From positions 62,001 to 126,000 of the forward strand of contig JAZRQO010000019.1 of NCBI GenBank assembly GCA_045649825.1: 64,000 nt of DNA, given 5' to 3'. A program made the translations under genes and the position numbers. The notes under the pieces were generated by a model, which ran no database searches, was not told the DNA's origin, and saw nothing but the letters and a program-made list of their open reading frames with translations. Every line of letters begins with the position of its first letter. The first letter of the stretch is position 1. This DNA is from RGIG9115 sp045649825. Its GTDB lineage: Bacteria; Bacillota; Clostridia; UBA1381. Shown here piece after piece: positions 50,461-59,538 of the stretch.

Positions 50461-53457
50461 TCATATGAGAACCCAGGTTTCAAACCAGGCAAGAAATTTA
50501 TGCACAAACGCCGGTGATACTCCCTGCCCCGACAATACAGGATAGAACATAATAAAAAGCATCACCGCCGAAATTGCCACAACTGTGAGCACCGCAAAAG
50601 CACTTCGTGGAAATTTCTTTGCTATACTGTCTGCACCGTTTGCTATCATAAGCGTTGCATAAGGAACGCACGGAAAATAGTGGTATATATATGTCGTTCT
50701 TGCAACGGGTATCCAGGGAAGCAGGCAAGAAAAATATGCAACAAGCAAATATGCCGCCTTTCTGTCACGGTTTACAAAAGCAAGATACATATTATACAAA
50801 ACCGCAACAGCACCCGTCCACCAAACTGCAGGGTTACCGAAGGAGCTTATTCCTTCTTTTATGTTTTCGGAAATTTCTCCCGAATAATACCAAATAGGTC
50901 TTTTCATTATGGGCCAGGTATACCAACGCGACGCAAAGGGGTGTTCGGACTGCACCACCGTTTTTGAATGGTATATAAAAATATCACGCTGATTGTCTAT
51001 TATAGTTTTAATACCATCTGCTCCCTCTGTTTTAAGATAAGGTATATACGATAGCAGATATATAATACAAGGTATAATTATAAATACAATTACGCAGAAA
51101 AGACAGCTTTTTATAAAACACTCCCGGAATGGTAGCTTTTCTCCTGTAATTTTTCTAATATTGTAATATTCATTATAACGTACTGCCAACACTCCGAAAT
51201 AAATCAGCGCTATACCTGCACATGCATAAAAAGCAGTCCACTTGCTTGCTGCACCCAAGCCGAATGTAACTCCTGCAAGAGCAAGGGGCAAGAAAGTTTT
51301 TTTAAGGGGCGTATCATAAAAACTCGTTTGGAAATACCTGTACATAAACAGATACATGAGCATTATAAAGAAGGTTACATATACATCTATAGTGGAAATT
51401 CTTGTTTGAGCAAAGTGCATAAAATCAAAAGTAAAGAGAACTGTACCCAAGAATGCTATCCATGTTTTTTTAAACATTCTCTTTGCCATTATATAGAAAA
51501 CGGGAACCATAAATATTCCGAACAGATTTCCCACAACACGCCATCCGAAGGGATTCATTCCGAAAAGCTTTATTCCTACAGCTATTAAAACCTTACCCAG
51601 AGGCGGATGAGTCCATTCATATACCTTGTAGCCATTTACAAACTCATAACCTGTTCGGGCGTGGTAAATTTCGTCAAAATACGTGCTGTTAAGATGTGTT
51701 TTTCTATCAGGTACAAGCTCCTGTTCATCAAACAATGCACCATCACCTGCTCCAACAAGACCGTCTGTACCAAGGAGTCCGATTTCCATAACCATCAGTC
51801 GTTCACTTTTGGTAGAAAAGGTTATATCGGTTACAGTTTTCCCAAAATCAATATAGTTCCAACAAAAAACCTCTTGGTCATCAAGCACAATTTCGCTCTG
51901 CACCCCGTTTTCTTCTGTGTATGAAACAGTTATGCTTCTTTCGTCATAAATATCATTACAGGATGGATACAACGCAATCTTTTGTATTTGCCGAGGTTCA
52001 TCAAAACTGACGGTTACAGGTGCCTGTGCCAGGTCATAAAAGGTTTCGGGCGCTTTCATTTCTCCCAGATTATAAAAGGATATTGCTCCATATATAACAG
52101 TCAATAAAAGCATCAGCAAATAATCTTTCTTGGTAAGACTGCCGAGTTTTTCAGATTTAAAAATATGCAGTTTCCCATTTTCTTCACAAGCCTCCACAGC
52201 ATTGTCGGAAACACTTTTCCTGCAGGCATATATCATATATGCAAATAGCAAAATGTTGATTATGGAAAAACATACTACAACAGGGCTTTTGAAATAATGA
52301 TTGATATCCTTACTGTAAACGAACAAAACCCAGGCAGCATTAACAAACTGTGACAAAGACGTTAGTATAAAAAGCCACATGTTTTTTTTCTGAGGTTTTA
52401 GAACAAAGGCAAGCAAAAAGAATACCACCGCCGGAAATGCATATCTCTCATGCATTTTTGCAGAAAGCATATATGTTCCAAAAGCAAGAACTCCTGCAAG
52501 CATAAACCAGTTTCTGTTTCCCGAAACGTATTCAAAAAACACATATGCGGTAGCAACTACAATTCCAATCCAGCCTGATATTGAAATAACAGGGGTAAGG
52601 TCTGCCCAGTTAAGTCCAAAAGCACCGTAGATATTGAATGCATTTACCGTGGCATAGGGATAAGAAGCCAGCGTTCCAATATACTGACTAAAGGTTTCTT
52701 TAAGACCGAAAGGAACCGATAGCAGCACGACCATACCAATTGCACAAAGTCCAGAAACAAGGTTAATCAAAAGCTTTTTGGATGTGCAATCCTTGATAAC
52801 ATTTTCCCATATTCCGCATAAAAGAACAGGAGTAAAAATAAGGGCCTGAGGCTTTACAAAAAAAGCAAGCGCAAACAGGAAATATGAAAGCACCATATTC
52901 TTTCTGCTTACACACAACAAATTTAAAGCAACAAGCAGTGTATAAATAACATCCACCTGACCCCACAAAGCGGAATTAAGTATAAGAACAGGAGAAAAAA
53001 GCAGAAATCCCGAAAGTATAAGTGCTGTTTTTTCGGAAAATCTTTTTCTTGCGAAAACGTACACACACACACCTAGCACAACATCTGCAATAATTGCGGG
53101 AAGCTTTACAAAAACAGAACTGTCCCCAACTATGGTTCTCAGCCAACCCACAATATAAAGAACATACATATATCCTGGAGGATAATCGGTAAAAGCATCG
53201 GATTTATAAAATGCACGGAAACCGTCATTATATACCATATCCGCCCATCCTTTGAAACAGACTATATCTGTTTCGTGGCCTTCAAACATCATAGCTCCCG
53301 CAATCCTTATCGCGAAAGCACAAATAAGTGCAAAAACAAGTCCTACAACGTATGAGCCTTCATTCTTGGAACGATAAATATTATATTCGCTGTGACAGGG
53401 ATTTAAATACATATAAATCAATCCGCACAGTAGAGAAACGCTTAAAATTGCAAACAT
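50461..53457 (-). CDS. Double GT-C membrane glycosyltransferase (GT87-like and PMT-like halves joined by a discoidin-like domain)
   Basis: This 998-residue membrane protein has three parts. Residues to about 425 form a polytopic GT-C-like region (FKGWADMVYNDGFRAFYK, DYPPGYMYVLYIVGW). Residues about 450-570 are a non-membrane, F5/8-type-C-like beta domain (APVTVSFDEPRQIQKIALYP). The rest resembles protein-O-mannosyltransferases, with the acidic STYFDEIYHARTGYEF, WTHPPLGKVLI and GLGAASKWTAFYA motifs. It should transfer sugars from polyprenyl-phosphate donors to surface proteins or glycans. I chose ATG 53457 because AAAGGAG lies 7 bases upstream; the frame is open to 53502. Confidence 0.85.
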   Translation of the reverse strand: MFAILSVSLLCGLIYMYLNPCHSEYNIYRSKNEGSYVVGLVFALICAFAIRIAGAMMFEGHETDIVCFKGWADMVYNDGFRAFYKSDAFTDYPPGYMYVLYIVGWLRTIVGDSSVFVKLPAIIADVVLGVCVYVFARKRFSEKTALILSGFLLFSPVLILNSALWGQVDVIYTLLVALNLLCVSRKNMVLSYFLFALAFFVKPQALIFTPVLLCGIWENVIKDCTSKKLLINLVSGLCAIGMVVLLSVPFGLKETFSQYIGTLASYPYATVNAFNIYGAFGLNWADLTPVISISGWIGIVVATAYVFFEYVSGNRNWFMLAGVLAFGTYMLSAKMHERYAFPAVVFFLLAFVLKPQKKNMWLFILTSLSQFVNAAWVLFVYSKDINHYFKSPVVVCFSIINILLFAYMIYACRKSVSDNAVEACEENGKLHIFKSEKLGSLTKKDYLLMLLLTVIYGAISFYNLGEMKAPETFYDLAQAPVTVSFDEPRQIQKIALYPSCNDIYDERSITVSYTEENGVQSEIVLDDQEVFCWNYIDFGKTVTDITFSTKSERLMVMEIGLLGTDGLVGAGDGALFDEQELVPDRKTHLNSTYFDEIYHARTGYEFVNGYKVYEWTHPPLGKVLIAVGIKLFGMNPFGWRVVGNLFGIFMVPVFYIMAKRMFKKTWIAFLGTVLFTFDFMHFAQTRISTIDVYVTFFIMLMYLFMYRYFQTSFYDTPLKKTFLPLALAGVTFGLGAASKWTAFYACAGIALIYFGVLAVRYNEYYNIRKITGEKLPFRECFIKSCLFCVIVFIIIPCIIYLLSYIPYLKTEGADGIKTIIDNQRDIFIYHSKTVVQSEHPFASRWYTWPIMKRPIWYYSGEISENIKEGISSFGNPAVWWTGAVAVLYNMYLAFVNRDRKAAYLLVAYFSCLLPWIPVARTTYIYHYFPCVPYATLMIANGADSIAKKFPRSAFAVLTVVAISAVMLFIMFYPVLSGQGVSPAFVHKFLAWFETWVLI

Positions 53458-53545
53458 CCGTCTGCTCCTTTCGGACAAAACAAAATTACCCATTTTAATC
53501 ATTACTTGTATTTTACTATAAAATTATAAAAAATGCAATAATATT

Positions 53546-53570
53546 GTTTAAAAAAATATTTTCGGGGTAT
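53546..53570 (+). promoter_or_regulatory. Sigma-B-like promoter upstream of hpf
   Basis: GTTTAA (53546-53551), a 13-base spacer and GGGTAT (53565-53570) match the general-stress sigma-B consensus GTTTAA-N12-15-GGGTAT at all 12 bases. Transcription would start near 53577, about 50 bases before the hpf ATG. In Bacillus subtilis the homologous gene is under sigma-B. Whether this organism has sigma-B is not visible here. Confidence 0.55.
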
Positions 53571-53625
53571 TTATATAGTGACGGAGGATATTCCGCCAAT
53601 ACAAAAAAAGACTGGAGTGACGTTT

Positions 53626-54165
53626 ATGAAGTTTACAATTATTGCAAGAAAAATCGATTTGAAGGACAAATCAAAAGACTATATCGAAAAAAAGCTTTCA
53701 AAGCTTGACAAGTTCTTCAAAGGAGAGTCAGAAGCAAGAGTTGTAGTTGGCACCGTTAAGGACCAGGAATACGTTGAAGCCAATGTTTATTCTCAGGGCG
53801 TTGTTTACAGAGCAGAAGCTCTTGATATTGACGTATGCACGGCAACAGATAAAATCGTTGATGTAATTGAACGTCAAATCAGAAGGAACAAAACAAAGCT
53901 TGAGAAAAAGCTGAGAGTTGACTCAGATTGGGACAGTGTAATGATAAGCGGCACACCGTATTCCGGTGGTGAAGACAAGGATGAGATTGAAATTGTTAAA
54001 ACAAAGAAATTCTCCATCAAGCCCATGACTCCCGAAGAAGCAGTTCTTCAGATGAATCTTCTGGGGCACAGCTTTTTCGTATTTAAGGACAGCGAAACCA
54101 ACAGTATGAAGGTTGTATATAAAAGAAAAGACGGCAAGTATGCCATCATAGAATCAGTTGAATAA
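53626..54165 (+). CDS. hpf: Long-form ribosome hibernation promoting factor
   Basis: This 179-residue protein has the S30AE domain (residues 1 to about 100, MKFTIIARKIDLKDKSKDYI) and the C-terminal dimerisation domain (about 120-179, FSIKPMTPEEAVLQMNLLGHSFFVF). Long-form HPF joins two 70S ribosomes into inactive 100S particles in stationary phase or stress. I chose the ATG at 53626, which follows GGAG; the frame from 53578 begins before any good ribosome binding site. Confidence 0.95.
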   Translation: MKFTIIARKIDLKDKSKDYIEKKLSKLDKFFKGESEARVVVGTVKDQEYVEANVYSQGVVYRAEALDIDVCTATDKIVDVIERQIRRNKTKLEKKLRVDSDWDSVMISGTPYSGGEDKDEIEIVKTKKFSIKPMTPEEAVLQMNLLGHSFFVFKDSETNSMKVVYKRKDGKYAIIESVE

Positions 54166-54170
54166 AACTT

Positions 54171-54200
54171 GGAGCGTTGCAATTGCAACGCTCCTTATTT
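54171..54200. terminator. Bidirectional terminator between hpf and the Gfo/Idh/MocA gene
   Basis: GGAGCGTTGCAA and its perfect complement form a 12-bp palindrome at 54171-54194, followed by TTATTTTTTG. It lies between convergent genes. Confidence 0.88.
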
Positions 54201-54204
54201 TTTG

Positions 54205-55269
54205 TTATATATTTGTCTGTACCGCTATGCCCTTTTGTGCTGATTCAAATGCAGCTTCCATAACTCTCATAACGCGAAGTGCCTGTTCGGGCTTGATTTC
54301 AAGTTCTGCGCCCTCTATGGCCGCTACAAGCTGTTCATACACTGGGTCAAGATTATCGATTACATCAAGAGGCTCGGAAAGCGTTATTGTTTCGATTGTT
54401 GACTGGTCCCTCGGCGCCATAGTTTTTGTGGGGCCTGCCTTGGTCATCACTATTTCCTGCGCCCAAGAATCTTGCTTTTCCTTAACCCTTACAATTTTAC
54501 CCCCACAGCCCCAATCATCAATTTGAAGTGTTCCGTCAGTTCCTAATACATACCACCTGGGATGGGTAATAAAATTATTTGTTGAAACCTCAATATGAGC
54601 AGTTTTTCCACTCTCAAATGTCATTGTAAGGCGGAAATTATCGTCAACCTCGGGATAGTAAACAGAATACATTTTACAAAAAACATTTGTAACCTTCTCA
54701 TTTAGCATATACATCATCTGGTCGATAAGATGAACTCCCCAGTCGAGCATCATACCACCGCCCTGCGACTTGCTTTCTCTCCAGCCTCCGGGTATACCTC
54801 TTGAGCCTTCAACTCTTGATTCAAAAACGTAAGGCTCACCAATTAGACCCTCGTCAACCTTACGTCGCATAAGAACGAAATCTTTATTTGTTCTTCTGTT
54901 CTGGTCGATTGTAAATATCTTCCCTGTTTCCTTTGCAACTGCCATAATCTCAAGGAGTTCTTCAGATGTTATAGTAACGGGCTTTTCACAGATTACGTGC
55001 TTACCGTGCCTTAATGCTTCAATTGAAAAAACTTTATGAAGGTCGTTAGGAACTGCAATAAGAACAATATCCACTTCAGGATCGGAGAGAAGCTCCTCCC
55101 TCGAAGAATATGCATAAAGCCCACGCCCAACTGCCGCCTTCTGCCTTGATTCGTCGATGTCGTAAACACCTTTTATTCTAATTTTTGTATTACATTCTTG
55201 AAGCCGTATGCAGTGTTGTCCTGCCATACCGCCATATCCTATGCTTGAAAGTATGTATTGTTCCTTCAT
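54205..55269 (-). CDS. Gfo/Idh/MocA-family sugar oxidoreductase
   Basis: This is a 354-residue NAD(P)-dependent dehydrogenase. The N-terminal Rossmann domain has SSIGYGGMAGQH in the dinucleotide position and VCEKPVTIT as the EKP motif (about residues 90-100); the C-terminal domain holds GGGMMLDWGVHLIDQM with the catalytic-type histidine. Members oxidise or epimerise sugars and inositols. The ATG at 55269 overlaps the stop codon of the upstream isomerase gene (TAATG), so the two are translationally coupled. Confidence 0.88.
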   Translation of the reverse strand: MKEQYILSSIGYGGMAGQHCIRLQECNTKIRIKGVYDIDESRQKAAVGRGLYAYSSREELLSDPEVDIVLIAVPNDLHKVFSIEALRHGKHVICEKPVTITSEELLEIMAVAKETGKIFTIDQNRRTNKDFVLMRRKVDEGLIGEPYVFESRVEGSRGIPGGWRESKSQGGGMMLDWGVHLIDQMMYMLNEKVTNVFCKMYSVYYPEVDDNFRLTMTFESGKTAHIEVSTNNFITHPRWYVLGTDGTLQIDDWGCGGKIVRVKEKQDSWAQEIVMTKAGPTKTMAPRDQSTIETITLSEPLDVIDNLDPVYEQLVAAIEGAELEIKPEQALRVMRVMEAAFESAQKGIAVQTNI

Positions 55270-56234
55270 TACGCCCACCACATTTCTCCTGCTGTTTCGT
55301 ATATAATAACATTCTTAAGGAATTTAATTGCCTTCTCCAAGCCTTCCTTGGAAGACATAAGGCAATCCTCGTGTTCAATACTGATAGCACCGTCGTAACC
55401 AACAGCCTTAAGAGTGCTTATAATATCATTCCATACCTGCGAATCGTGACCGTAACCAACAGTTCTGAATATCCAGCTTCTGCCAAGAACATCGCCATAG
55501 TTTCCTGTGTCAAGTACACCGTTTACAGAGGTATTTGCATCATCAATTCTTGTGTCCTTTGCGTGGAAGTGATAAATCGCACCTTTAAGGCTCTTTATTG
55601 CCTCAACGGGGTTTATTCCCTGCCAGAACAAATGGCTTGGATCGAAGTTTGCACCGATTATATCGCCAACTGCGTCCCTTAGTTTAAGAAGTGTTGCAGG
55701 GTTATAAACACAGAAACCGGGATGCATTTCAAATGCAATTTTCTTTATACCGATTTCTTTCGCAATATTTGCTGTCTTTTTCCAGTAAGGAATAATTACC
55801 TCATTCCACTGCCAGTCAAGAATTTCAAGGTATTCAGGAGGCCATGCACAAGTTACCCAGTTTGGATTTTTTGATTCATCACAATCTCCGGGGCAACCTG
55901 AGAAAGTAATTACTGTTTCCACTCCAAGTGCTGCCGCTACCTTCATGGCTGCCACAAACTGATTATGGAATTTATCTGCTGCTTCTTTATTCGGATGAAC
56001 AGGATTGCCATGGCAGGCAATTGCAGAAATTTTCATATTATATTTTTTTAGAATTTCTTTCACTTCATCTATTTTATCAGGATTTTTAACACACTCCTCC
56101 GCATCAAGATGCGCAGTCCCCGGATAGCCCCCCACTCCAAGCTCCAGACTATCCACACCAAGCTCCGAAAGATATTTTACCGCTTCTTCAAGACTCATTT
56201 GAGCGAGAGCAGGTGACATTACGCTTAATTCCAT
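55269..56234 (-). CDS. Sugar phosphate isomerase/epimerase (xylose-isomerase-like TIM barrel)
   Basis: This 321-residue TIM-barrel protein of the AP-endonuclease-2 family has metal-site motifs in KIAFEMHPGFCVYNP, GANFDPSHLFWQGI, IYHFHAKDTRI and the last-strand SIEHEDCL. It probably isomerises a keto sugar or inosose together with the oxidoreductase translated from the same mRNA. A GGAGG site precedes the ATG at 56234. The divergent AraC-type regulator at 56370 is the likely controller. Confidence 0.88.
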   Translation of the reverse strand: MELSVMSPALAQMSLEEAVKYLSELGVDSLELGVGGYPGTAHLDAEECVKNPDKIDEVKEILKKYNMKISAIACHGNPVHPNKEAADKFHNQFVAAMKVAAALGVETVITFSGCPGDCDESKNPNWVTCAWPPEYLEILDWQWNEVIIPYWKKTANIAKEIGIKKIAFEMHPGFCVYNPATLLKLRDAVGDIIGANFDPSHLFWQGINPVEAIKSLKGAIYHFHAKDTRIDDANTSVNGVLDTGNYGDVLGRSWIFRTVGYGHDSQVWNDIISTLKAVGYDGAISIEHEDCLMSSKEGLEKAIKFLKNVIIYETAGEMWWA

Positions 56235-56369
56235 AATTTTTACCTCCATTTTGTTTTTAGCATTTTAAACAAATTTGAATTAATTACAGCTTAAGTATAG
56301 CATTTATAAACTGATTGTGATATAATGTTTCTGCACAAAAATATTAAAAATTTGTCATTGAGGGTAATT

Positions 56370-57251
56370 ATGAATACTAAAAATGCAAGATACCACCGAG
56401 AAGAAGTAACAAATACAATAAATTTCCACAAACAAAATGTTCAAACTACAGGTTGCTGTGTGCCTATCCATTTTCATGATTATATAGAGGTGCTTTATGT
56501 GTTTGGAGGAGAATACAGCGTTTGGTTGGACGGAGAATATTTTGAATTTTCAACAGGCGACCTTGTTCTTATAAACTCCTGCAAACTTCACCACATAATA
56601 TGCAGAAATGCCGTTTCAAACGGGGGTTATTACTGCATTCAGTTTCTACCGTCCATTCTTTACGAAAGCACACGTAAGGTTTTTGAATACAAATACGTTA
56701 TGCCATTCCTTACAAATCATAATCCCCCTCGTAACATTCTTCTCGCGAGTGAAATATCCAACTCCGAAATTCCGAGGCTTGTATATGATATGTACAGAGA
56801 AACACAAAACAAAGGATATGCATATGATTTTGCAATGAAAGCCGATGTGTATAAAATATTTCTCTATATACTGAGGCACTGGCAAAAAGCCGGGCTTAAT
56901 GTGAGCAAAGAAGTTAATATCGACCTGACCGCAAAGATTCAAAATGTAATAGATTATATAACAACTCATTACAGCGAGCCAATAACCGTAGAGGAAATGG
57001 CAAAGAGTGCAAATTTAAGCTACAGCTATTTTTCACGGATATTCAAGCAAGTAACTGAGCGAAGTTTCAGCGAATATCTTAACTACATACGCATAAGCGA
57101 ATCGGAAAAACTGCTTTTGACTACTGATATGAATATCACGGAAATAGCCTTTGCAGTTGGTTTTTCAACTTCAAGCTACTACATCCAGCAGTTCAGACAC
57201 TACAAAAACCTTTCCCCAAAGCAGTTCAAAAAACAATTCTTTAATTCATAG
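56370..57251 (+). CDS. AraC-family transcriptional regulator
   Basis: This 293-residue regulator has a cupin-like sugar-sensing N-terminus (VPIHFHDYIEVLYVFGGEYS) and two C-terminal helix-turn-helix motifs (TVEEMAKSANLSYSYFSRIF and NITEIAFAVGFSTSSYYIQQ) with the ending NLSPKQFKKQF. It is transcribed away from the isomerase/oxidoreductase pair across a 135-bp gap and probably activates them. The ATG at 56370 follows GAGGG; the frame is open to 56325 without a site. Confidence 0.9.
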   Translation: MNTKNARYHREEVTNTINFHKQNVQTTGCCVPIHFHDYIEVLYVFGGEYSVWLDGEYFEFSTGDLVLINSCKLHHIICRNAVSNGGYYCIQFLPSILYESTRKVFEYKYVMPFLTNHNPPRNILLASEISNSEIPRLVYDMYRETQNKGYAYDFAMKADVYKIFLYILRHWQKAGLNVSKEVNIDLTAKIQNVIDYITTHYSEPITVEEMAKSANLSYSYFSRIFKQVTERSFSEYLNYIRISESEKLLLTTDMNITEIAFAVGFSTSSYYIQQFRHYKNLSPKQFKKQFFNS

Positions 57252-57263
57252 GAGATGATTTTT

Positions 57264-57965
57264 ATGAGACTTGACAAATTCTTATGGGAGCTTGGCTCCA
57301 GAAGTGAAATAAAAAAACTTCTCAAAAGCGGTACTGTCACCGTTGACGGAGTACCTGTTAAAGACGGAGGGTTTCAGGTTAAAGACACGGCACACGTATG
57401 CTATATGGGAAAAGAAATCTTCTACCGTGAGTTTATATACATTATAATGAATAAACCTCAGAATACTGTTTCTGCCACATTTGACAAAAAACTACCTGTA
57501 GTTACCGACCTCCTGCCTGTTGAATACAAAAAATTTGAGCCATTCCCTGTGGGCAGGTTGGATATTGATACGGAAGGACTTTTAATACTCACCAACGACG
57601 GAAAACTTGCACACGAAATCACCTCTCCCAAAAAACAGGTATACAAAAAATACTTTGCTGTCACGGATATACCTATGGAAAAAGAAGATGTAAAAGTCTT
57701 TGAGGACGGTATGGATTTAGGAGATTTTACAACACTCCCCGCCAAGCTTGAGTTCACAGACAATCCCAACGAAGTTTACATCACCATCTGTGAGGGAAAA
57801 TTCCATCAGGTTAAGCGTATGTGTGAAAAATGCGGAAAAACCGTCACATATCTTAAACGCGTATCAATAGGCAATCTTGAGCTTGATTCACAGTCAATGC
57901 CCGGAGATATGTTTGAAACAGACAAAGCTACCCTAACAGAACTGATTTTTACTCAAAAAGTTTAA
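57264..57965 (+). CDS. rsuA: RsuA-family 16S rRNA pseudouridine synthase
   Basis: This 233-residue protein has an N-terminal S4 RNA-binding domain (MRLDKFLWELGSRSEIKKLL) and the catalytic-aspartate block FPVGRLDIDTEGLLILTNDG near residue 100. The end includes GKFHQVKRMCEKCGKTV, the RsuA/RluF signature. It modifies uridine in 16S rRNA. It begins 12 bases after the AraC gene with its own AGGAGATG site. Confidence 0.9.
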   Translation: MRLDKFLWELGSRSEIKKLLKSGTVTVDGVPVKDGGFQVKDTAHVCYMGKEIFYREFIYIIMNKPQNTVSATFDKKLPVVTDLLPVEYKKFEPFPVGRLDIDTEGLLILTNDGKLAHEITSPKKQVYKKYFAVTDIPMEKEDVKVFEDGMDLGDFTTLPAKLEFTDNPNEVYITICEGKFHQVKRMCEKCGKTVTYLKRVSIGNLELDSQSMPGDMFETDKATLTELIFTQKV

Positions 57966-58031
57966 TTTTTACAAAATTTCTTTTCCATATTTTTATATAG
58001 TTTCTGTTTTCAACAAAATTGTTATATGGTA

Positions 58032-58060
58032 TTGATTTTTGGGTGTATTAGTGGTAAAAT
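58032..58060 (+). promoter_or_regulatory. Promoter of the glutamate dehydrogenase gene
   Basis: TTGATT (58032-58037), a 17-base spacer and TAAAAT (58055-58060), 30 bases before the ATG and the AAGGGGTG ribosome binding site. Confidence 0.65.
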
Positions 58061-58090
58061 TAATTATCTATTTATTTAAGGGGTGTTATT

Positions 58091-59434
58091 ATGTCATATG
58101 CACAGAAAGTCCTTGACGAACTCAAGGCAAAGAATTCATATGAGCCTGAATTTATCCAGGCTGCAACAGAGATTCTTCTTTCACTCGAACCCGTACTTGC
58201 TCAGCATCCTGAGTACGAAGAATCAGCTCTTCTCGAAAGACTCGTAGAGCCTGAAAGACAGATTTCATTCAGAGTACCCTGGGTTGACGACAACGGCAAA
58301 GTTCAGGTTAACAGAGGCTATAGAGTACAGTTTAACTCAGCAATCGGACCTTACAAGGGCGGCCTCAGATTTGCTCCCAATGTATATTCAGGAATAATCA
58401 AGTTCCTTGGATTTGAACAGATTTTCAAGAACTCACTTACAGGACTTCCCATCGGCGGCGGCAAGGGTGGTGCTGACTTCGATCCTAACGGCAAGTCAGA
58501 TGCAGAAATTATGAGATTCTGTCAGTCATTCATTACCGAGCTTTACAGACATATCGGTGCTGAAACAGACGTTCCCGCAGGCGACCTCGGCGTTGGCGCA
58601 AGAGAAATCGGTTATATGTTCGGTCAGTATAAGAGACTTAAGAACGTATATGAAGGCGTTCTCACAGGTAAGGGTATTCCTTACGGTGGTCTTAAGGGCA
58701 GAACAGAAGCTACAGGCTACGGTATAGTATTCTATGCAAGAGAAATGCTCAAGCACTTCGGTGAAGAGCTTAAGGGCAAGGAAGTAGTTGTTTCAGGTTT
58801 CGGTAACGTATCATGGGGTACAGTTCAGAAGCTTAATCAGCTCGGCGCTAAGGTTATCACAATCTCAGGTCCCGACGGTTACATATACGATCCCGATGGT
58901 GTTACAGCAGGCGAAAAGGAAGATTTCCTCCTTGAACTCAGAGCATCAGGTAAGAACATCTGCTCACCCTATGCAGAAAAGTTCCCCAATGCTAAATTCT
59001 TCCCCGGAGAAAAGCCCTGGGGCGTTAAGGCAGACCTTTATATCCCCTGTGCAACACAGAACGAAATCGGCATAAAAGAAGCTGAAGCTATGGTTGCTAA
59101 CGGCTGTAAGTTCCTCTGCGAAGGTTCAAATATGCCTACAACAAACGAAGCTATGTCATACCTTATGAACAACGGAGTTGTTGTTGGTCCTTCAAAGGCA
59201 GCAAATGCAGGCGGCGTTGCTTGCTCATGTATAGAAATGGGACAGAATGCAGGCCATACTGTTTTCTCACCTGCTCAGGTTTACGAGCAGCTTGAAAGCA
59301 TTATGGTTAATATCCACGACAGTTCAGCTGCAGCATCAGAAAGATACGGCCTCGGCTATAACCTCGTTGCAGGTGCTAACATTGCAGGATTTGAAAAGAT
59401 TGCAAATGCAATGATGGCTCAGGGTATTGTTTAA
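58091..59434 (+). CDS. gdhA: NADP-specific glutamate dehydrogenase
   Basis: This 447-residue hexameric-type dehydrogenase has the substrate site FRVPWVDDNGKVQVNRGYRV, the catalytic lysine region LTGLPIGGGKGGADFDP, and the dinucleotide-binding VVVSGFGNVSWGT. The length and the KGG-ADFDP motif fit the NADP-type anabolic enzyme. It forms glutamate from 2-oxoglutarate and ammonia. Codon use is strongly biased, typical of high expression. It is a single-gene unit with its own promoter and terminator. Confidence 0.96.
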   Translation: MSYAQKVLDELKAKNSYEPEFIQAATEILLSLEPVLAQHPEYEESALLERLVEPERQISFRVPWVDDNGKVQVNRGYRVQFNSAIGPYKGGLRFAPNVYSGIIKFLGFEQIFKNSLTGLPIGGGKGGADFDPNGKSDAEIMRFCQSFITELYRHIGAETDVPAGDLGVGAREIGYMFGQYKRLKNVYEGVLTGKGIPYGGLKGRTEATGYGIVFYAREMLKHFGEELKGKEVVVSGFGNVSWGTVQKLNQLGAKVITISGPDGYIYDPDGVTAGEKEDFLLELRASGKNICSPYAEKFPNAKFFPGEKPWGVKADLYIPCATQNEIGIKEAEAMVANGCKFLCEGSNMPTTNEAMSYLMNNGVVVGPSKAANAGGVACSCIEMGQNAGHTVFSPAQVYEQLESIMVNIHDSSAAASERYGLGYNLVAGANIAGFEKIANAMMAQGIV

Positions 59435-59452
59435 TATTTACATTATAGCACT

Positions 59453-59487
59453 AAAAAATCGGATGAATAATTCATCCGATTTTTTTG
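59453..59487 (+). terminator. Intrinsic terminator of gdhA
   Basis: AAAAAATCGGATGAA and TTCATCCGATTTTTT form a 15-bp stem with a 3-base loop, ending in a T-run. It may also work on the opposite strand. Confidence 0.92.
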
Positions 59488-59538
59488 CGTATATAAAAAG
59501 CGGCACCACCGCATAATGCAGCAGCACCACTTATATTT

